Shown here: positions 58,302-64,000 of the stretch, in pieces
How the letters are laid out: the number at the start of each line of letters is the position of its first letter
How positions within the stretch are numbered: the stretch's first letter is position 1
Source of the DNA: Neofusicoccum parvum
Taxonomy: Eukaryota > Ascomycota > Dothideomycetes > Botryosphaeriales > Botryosphaeriaceae
DNA: 64,000 nucleotides
Reading direction: 5' to 3'
Assembly: GCA_020912385.1 (NCBI GenBank)
Contig: CP087207.1
Span: forward strand, 2,666,001-2,730,000
Translations under genes and position numbers: made by a program
Notes under the pieces: generated by a model
Seen by the model: the letters and a program-made list of their open reading frames with translations, nothing else
What the model was told of the DNA's origin: nothing
The model's database searches: none

Positions 58302-58874
58302 GTCAGAATACGTGGCCCTTGGAAGCTACGAAATGCTGCGAGGGCTGGTTCTTAGAGCACCATGCCACATGAGAAGCTCTAGCGGAGGCGTGAGAAGCGG
58401 GAGGGCTGGGAGTCAGAGGTGCGAGGACGGGCGCGGTGTGATGCAGAGCTGTCTTGAATTCCGGGCGGTGGTTGCGCACGTCTATGGACGAGCAGCCTGG
58501 CCCGTGGCCCGTGGCCCCTGCCCCCCGCGGCGAGTGGTCCAGTTCGACTCGGCCGGCCTCCGTCCGCCGTGAACGCTGTGCCGGAATTCACACCCACCAA
58601 CAACGAACCGCTCGGCGTGCACCGCGGGGCCTTCCGGCGACCCAGCTTGCTGGTCCGATGCTGCTGTTGGTGTTCGTCCGCCAAGATCGTGGGCCACTGT
58701 TGTCATTGGCCTCTCATTCTTGCCCTCAAGTCTCACTCGCATCTGCTCTGGACCATCGCGCCGGAGTCGTCTCTGGACATGCTAATATTGCTTCTCAGAA
58801 ACATTACAATTACTGAACAGACGCCCGTATTTAATCCACCGTGCATGCACCAACCCTTCCAGAGCACCCCATGC
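58302..58874. other. intergenic region
   Basis: Upstream of the Sec39 gene and 3' of the CoA-transferase. A GGCCCGTGGCCCGTGGCCCC run lies at about 58500. No gene seen. Confidence 0.45.
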
Positions 58875-60708
58875 TTAGCATTTCAGCATCTCCTCGTCTA
58901 CCTCCCACCCATCCCATGTCGCTGCATCAAAGCCATTCGGCCTGGAGCCCCGCAGGTATCCATTCCATGTGCCCTCCACCTCGGTGACCGGGCGCACGAA
59001 CTTGACAGGCGCATTGAAACCTCTGCTGAAGCTCTCGAAGAGATGCTTGCTCTCAAACAGCTCGGGATGCGTGAGCCGCATCGTCTTCAGCGCGCGCTTG
59101 CCAACCTCGTCCACCGAATCATAATGCCGCAGCTCAAAGAATTCCGGGTCGTGCACTTTCCGGAGCTCCTGCATCATCTCCTTCGGGTATAGGCCTTGCT
59201 GCAGGAGGAGGATGTCGTACTGGCAAAGCGACGTCGTGCCGTGATAGGAACCGCCGTACTTGGCGCGCTTGTACAACCCGACGAGCGCCGCGATCGTGCC
59301 CATGCAGCCCGTGCCATAGTCGCTCATCGGGAAGGGGGGGACGACTGGTTCGTTGAGACCCATGGCCTCGCCCTGAGCCCATGCCACACCCGTTACGCAG
59401 TCTGCGATTTGCTGCCACCCGGGCCTTCCTGCCCACTCGCCGATGTGCCCGAAGCAGTCCTCGGCAACGTAGACGATACCTCGCTTGCGGTGCTTTGTGA
59501 GTTCGATAATCTGCTTCGGCCCGTATCCAAGCCGTTCGAACGAACCAGGCCGGTAGCCATCAAGAATGACGTCGGCAGATTGCAGGAGCTCCTCGAAAAT
59601 CTTGCGGTCTTCTGGCCTTTTGAGATTGAGATCCGAGGTGTGCTTTCCCAGATTGCCGTCAACTTGAAAGAAAGGAACATCCGGAAGGTTCGGCGAGGTG
59701 ACCTTGATTACGTCTGCACCGTACTCCGACAACCCACGGCCCATAGCAGGACCCGCAATAATCCTGCAAAGCTCTAGAACCCGAATCCCTGCCAGCACCT
59801 GGGGCTTTGGTGCTGCCGTAGAAAGACCCGGAAACGGCGCAGGCGGAGAATCGGACTCTATTTGCTCGACCCTCCACGGCGGTTCCTGTAGCAAAGTCTT
59901 GCCCTGTGATATTCATTAGACCTCGCCGGAGCATCCATAGCGGTTTCCTTACGTGACTTGTCTCCTTGAACTCCTCCCACTTCAGAGCCGTGACGCCGGC
60001 TTGCTTCTTCTCCGCATTCATTCTCTCCAGCTCTTCCAGGGTGTACTTCTTCACGTGACTCTCTATAAGTTTTATGCATTCCATGTAGTCGGTCATATCT
60101 GGTCTATGTCCTTCCAGTCCAATCATGTTGAGAGCAGTGGTTGCCTCTAGAGATCCGTGTAAATGAAAGTATTCGCCGGAATTCTTCGTCTCGTATAGGT
60201 TGGCGGAGAGTCGTCGGTAGAGGATGGATTGCGCCTGGAGGAGGTCGGTGTCTGCCGTACGTCAGTCAATGGTCCGTAGCACGCCGCCGAGACACGCACC
60301 TTTCAGTATGGACTTCACTTTCGGGTGGGCCTTGTTCATGCCACCAACGGTGGACAAATATGCTGAGAACAGGAAAGATGATGCCCTGTCCAGGTCGACG
60401 GTGACCTTCCTTTCCTTCTCGCCGTAAACCAGGTCCGCAATGGCAGCGGCCATGCCCGCTTCGACTGCCTTCAATGCCGACGTCGTTTCCGTCTCTTTGA
60501 ATGGGCAGGGGAAGTATGGGCTGCCAGTGTTCGCGGTGGTGAAGGTGGTCTTCTCGATGATGGCTCTGCACTCGGCGGGGATCTGGGTCTTCGCGAGCTG
60601 CAGCAAACTGTCCAGCGACTTGCGCGTCTCGGCCTCCATGGAGTAGGCGGCATCCGAGTGGCCGTTGGCGGCAGCGGCGCCGTTTGGCGCTCCGTTTGTA
60701 GCGACCAT
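58875..60708 (-). CDS. class III CoA-transferase (CaiB/BaiF family)
   Basis: Three exons on the minus strand, 60708-60300, 60251-59953 and 59903-58875, 578 residues. The family moves CoA between carboxylic acids. The second half is the better-conserved part: LAGIRVLELCRIIAGPAMGRGLSEYGADVIKV, DLNLKRPEDRKIFEELLQSADVILDGYRPGSFERLGYG, GIVYVAEDCFGHIGEWAGRPGWQQIADCVTG, and MSDYGTGCMGTIAALVGLYKR, all typical of CaiB/BaiF. The first 210 residues are more divergent, as in other fungal members. The substrate is unknown. Divergent from a Zn2Cys6 regulator 614 bp away, which could control it. Confidence 0.9.
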
Positions 60709-61322
60709 TGCTCAGGTAGCAGTCTGCGCTAGTGGTCGGGACGGTGGGAGAGCGAGCGGGGCAGGAGGGGAGCAGACTGGTGGTTATAGAGGGCGGGAGG
60801 GAGTGAGGGTGGGACAGCGGCCAGGCGGGAGTCGGGGGAATGTAGACCGCTCATAAGCGTTCGCGGCTCGGAATGGCCGCGGCATCGGCGGCGGGAATAA
60901 AAAGAGGGCGCCATGATGGTGCAGTGGACGGGGTGGTCGGGCTGGCGCGATGCGACGGCGTTGGTCAACGGGTAGGGCTGAGCTGTCGCGGTGCGGCACC
61001 CGACGGCTGTTGGCCTGCAGGACGGCGCCAAGAGCGCGACAACCATCCTCACCAATCTCCGGCCGAGGCGCGCATTCGCTCGTCGCAGGCACGCGCGCTC
61101 TCACGGACGTGCCCGTTCTGTTTGCGCGCTCCCGACCGCTGTGGCGCCCCGCCGCGGGGTGCAGCGCCCTTGTCCGTCCCGCGTCGCCGTGTCAGCCGCG
61201 GCCAGGCCGGCATCCGACGCTTCTGCTGCGGCTTCTGTGCTCCTCAGCTGCTCCTATCCGAAGGTCCACCAGTGCGTGACATCGACCGCCGGCAATTTGC
61301 CCAGCACCAGCCCTCCCCCGAC
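60709..61322. promoter_or_regulatory. divergent promoter of CoA-transferase and Zn2Cys6 genes
   Basis: 614 bp, GC-rich, without a credible gene. It must hold both promoters. No defined operator identified. Confidence 0.4.
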
Positions 61323-64000
61323 ATGACGCGCCCAAAGGTACCGCCCGAGCAGCGCCAGAGGACCGCGCAGGCCTGCGAGGTCTGCAAACGCCGGAAGCAG
61401 AAAGTGAGTCAATCTCCATCGCGCCCTCCCCTCGCCCAGCCAGCTTCCACTTCCGCCTCCGCCTCCGCCGCCAGAGCTCTTCCGTGCAACCGCATCTGCA
61501 TTGCCGTCTCACCCGCCAAGCACCGTGGATCTTTCTCCATGCTTCCCCGTTCCCAGTCGCTTCAAATATGAGCATTGCCCAACCCACCCTGGCCTGGCCC
61601 TGCCGTCCGCCCGCGTCGCGCCTCGTGTGTCGTCTCGGGTTCGAGGTCATCTGAGTTCGTTCTCGTGTCATGTCGCGCGTGTGAATGTCGCCTACAAGCC
61701 GGCCCTGCAGAGCCCGTGTCGTCATTGAGCCACCACGTGGCATCGGCCTTCTGTTGGCCACAGCATCATCGAGACTGCCCATCGTAGAGCCATCACTGAC
61801 TGCCACTGCAGTGCAACGGACTGTACCCTTGCAACACGTGCGAAAAGGTACCCTAAGCTCGCTCGCTCTTTTGAGGGAATAGCCATCTCACTCATCCGTC
61901 AATCATGTAGCGCAAGTTTACTTGCATCTACCTCGACCGGGATGGTGATGCTTCAGGAGACGGTGGTCCGCCTACCAAGAAGCTTCAAGCAGAGGATGGC
62001 GCGGCAACCAATCCAGCCCGCTCCAGTGGTGCTGGCGAGGCCCCCAGAGACGGCACTGCCGTGAATGGCAACCGCCAACGTTCGCCCAACCTCCCGAGAC
62101 CATCCATCCAATCACCTCGTCAGACGAAGGCCGCCTTTCATCCACACGAGCCTCTGCATCGTCCGGATCATATCCCTTCCAAACCCTCTAATCCGTTGGC
62201 TCCGACGTTCGAGCCTGATGCCATCGAGGCCGCAGAAGCTGCGGCAAGATCCCTGCAACATTTCGCGACCAGAGCAGAAGAACCTTCCAAACCCCATGCA
62301 GCATCAAACACGGCAAGCACAGATGGCAACGAGGAAGAAGCCGTGATTTACTCGCAGATGCGAATGCTCCAGGATCCCACTGGAAGATTGCTTTACGTGG
62401 GAGATGCTGCATCGTTATCTTTCCTCCAGCTGCTCCGAATGATGGTGGAGAACGTGGCCGGGCAGTCGGCATTCACGACAGATCCACGACGGCACAAGAT
62501 CACGGAGATCCCGTTCTCTCTACCCCCGACAATGAGGCACACCCACTTGCTACCCGACACGAGGACTGCTTACATCTTGGTGGAATCTTTCTTCGTAAAT
62601 ACCCACGGCTTTCTTCAGATATTCGAAAGGCAGGCCTTCAACGCCGCGCTAGAGCGCTGTTATTCGGATCCGCTGACCACTGAGCCTCCGTGGTTATGTC
62701 TTCTAAATCTCGTGTTCGCGATCGGTCTTATGCTAGCAACCCCTCGCCCAGGAACCCCGGACGCGTCCATGATTGAGAAGCTCCATAGAGATCATCCAGA
62801 TAGGGCCGAGGTCTTCTATATGAACGCGAAGAGTCTGAATGATCCTTTGCACGGATTTGAGGATGCAGACTTCTGGTCCGTCCAGGCCTTGCTCTTGATG
62901 TCCTACTACATGCTGGTGAAGTCCAAAAGAAACACAGCTTTCGCCCTTCTGGGTATGTAGACACACCTCGAGCTGACTCTCACGAGTTGCTTTTGAATGA
63001 GCTGACATTGTAAAGGTATGGCTGTTCGATCTGCGTACGCACTAGGACTTCATCGCGAAGAAACCATGGTCATCTTCGGTCAAGACGAGCAGGCAGCGAG
63101 AAGGAACTTGTGGCGATCACTTTTTGTCATGGATCGGTTCCTATCTTTTTCCCTTGGCCGACCTGTTGCAATATCAGAAGATGATTGTAGCGGGGATACC
63201 CTACGACCCGCTCAACCCGAGGAACACGATGCATTTGGCTTCGACTCGGCTTTCCAAACGTCAATCAATCCAGGAAAGACAAACGCTAGCTCACTTGAAG
63301 CTGCTGTGCGCAGCTGTTCTGTGATCGGAAGAATCCTCAAGGAGGTTTATCAACAACGGAAGATCAGCACACGGTTGGCACAAGAGATTGCTGACGTCTG
63401 CAAGCTGTGGCCAAAAGCTCTAGCACCCCAACTTCACTGGCGACAAGCGCCGTCCGCATGTGCCAGCCAAGGAATCGCCATTCTGCATGTCAACCTGTTC
63501 TACTGCCACTCCATTATTTTGCTCACTCGGCCATTCTTTCTCTATATCCTGAATGCTGAGACGCAAAAGGAGATGGGCCATCATTCTAACTTGCCCCCAC
63601 GCAACAAGTATCCGCGTATGGAAAAATTCAGCGAGGCATGCGTGATTGCTTCGTCACACAGCATTGTCCTGATTCAAGCCGCATTTGAAGCCGGATATCT
63701 CCCACGACGCAATCCTGCGGTTATGTACTTCCTCTTCGCTTCAACGCTGGTCCTATTGGCCAACGAATTCGCTGGCCTATACATCAGCCGAGAAGCAGAC
63801 CATTGCGTTACCAATGGCATCAACATCATGACATACTGCGCAGAATGCGATCAACAAGCTTCAAGACTTTTTCACATCCTCGAGACGTTCAAGGAAGTAG
63901 TGCACCAGCAGCGCGAGCGACGACGTCGGCTGCAGCAACCCCAGGTCAACCTTATGGGTTCGATGAACCCGCCAACACCCTCCCAGCAATTCTCGGCTTC
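61323..64000 (+). CDS. Zn2Cys6 fungal transcription factor, 3' end outside window
   Basis: Four exons seen (61323-61403, 61812-61847, 61911-62952, 63016 to the window edge), at least 714 residues without a stop. The zinc cluster is spread over three exons: ACEVCKRRKQK, then the 36-nt exon CNGLYPCNTCEK, then RKFTCIYLDRDG. The first intron is 408 nt, long for this window. A disordered linker (about residues 60-150) is followed by the fungal transcription factor domain: IPFSLPPTMRHTHLLPDTRT, VESFFVNTHGFLQIFERQAF, ALLGMAVRSAYALGLHREE, RRNLWRSLFVMDRFLSFSLGRP. It is divergent from the CoA-transferase gene, a possible target. The C-terminus is missing because the window ends. Confidence 0.88.

Overview
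The window looks like chromosomal DNA of a filamentous ascomycete (Pezizomycotina). The evidence is compact genes with short GT-AG introns (mostly about 47-95 nt), Zn2Cys6 regulators, TRI12-type and allantoate-permease-type MFS transporters, a secreted GH10 xylanase, and clear orthologues of eukaryotic housekeeping genes. A dothideomycete is plausible but is inference only. I could rebuild the exon structure of 20 protein-coding genes, of which one runs off the right edge, plus one disabled gene copy. Splice sites were placed by reading frame, GT/AG (once GC/AG) and continuity of conserved domains.

Layout. 0.2-3.5 kb: a giant repetitive coiled-coil protein. 5.2-13.5 kb: an MFS transporter, a Zn2Cys6 regulator and a TRI12-type MFS pump, a possible efflux/uptake and regulator group. 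15.6-19.3 kb: branch-point-binding splicing factor SF1/BBP, divergent from a Ure2p-like glutathione transferase. 19.9-22.5 kb: a broken BTB-like gene followed by an intact, distantly related BTB-like protein. 23.2-24.0 kb: a small three-exon membrane-anchored protein that simple ORF scanning misses. 24.2-25.0 kb: a noncoding array of 15 copies of a strictly spaced bipartite motif, GGTGG-N4-CGGCC. 25.4-26.9 kb: a multi-C2H2 zinc-finger protein. 27.4-29.5 kb: another MFS transporter. 30.8-32.5 kb: a membrane protein with a charged coiled coil. 33.2-33.5 kb: a hairpin, a tandem duplication and a tRNA-like promoter remnant. 33.9-37.1 kb: a divergent pair encoding a UPF0261/Tm-1-like protein and a PEP-hydrolase-like TIM barrel, the two halves of plant Tm-1. 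39.0-44.0 kb: a glutamine-rich Med15/Gal11-like Mediator subunit. 45.8-47.0 kb: a GH10 endoxylanase with XlnR-type promoter motifs. 47.5-50.3 kb: AP-1 gamma-adaptin, divergent from a sterol O-acyltransferase (50.8-52.6 kb). 53.9-54.6 kb: a SnoaL-like protein. 55.3-58.3 kb: a Sec39-domain tethering protein. 58.9-60.7 kb: a class III CoA-transferase, divergent from a second Zn2Cys6 regulator that continues past the right edge.

Functionally the window mixes core trafficking and gene-expression genes (SF1, Med15, AP-1 gamma, Sec39, sterol acyltransferase) with accessory genes (transporters, regulators, xylanase, GST). I see no complete secondary-metabolite cluster and no intact transposon. The observation I rate highest is the GGTGG-N4-CGGCC array between the small membrane gene and the C2H2 gene.
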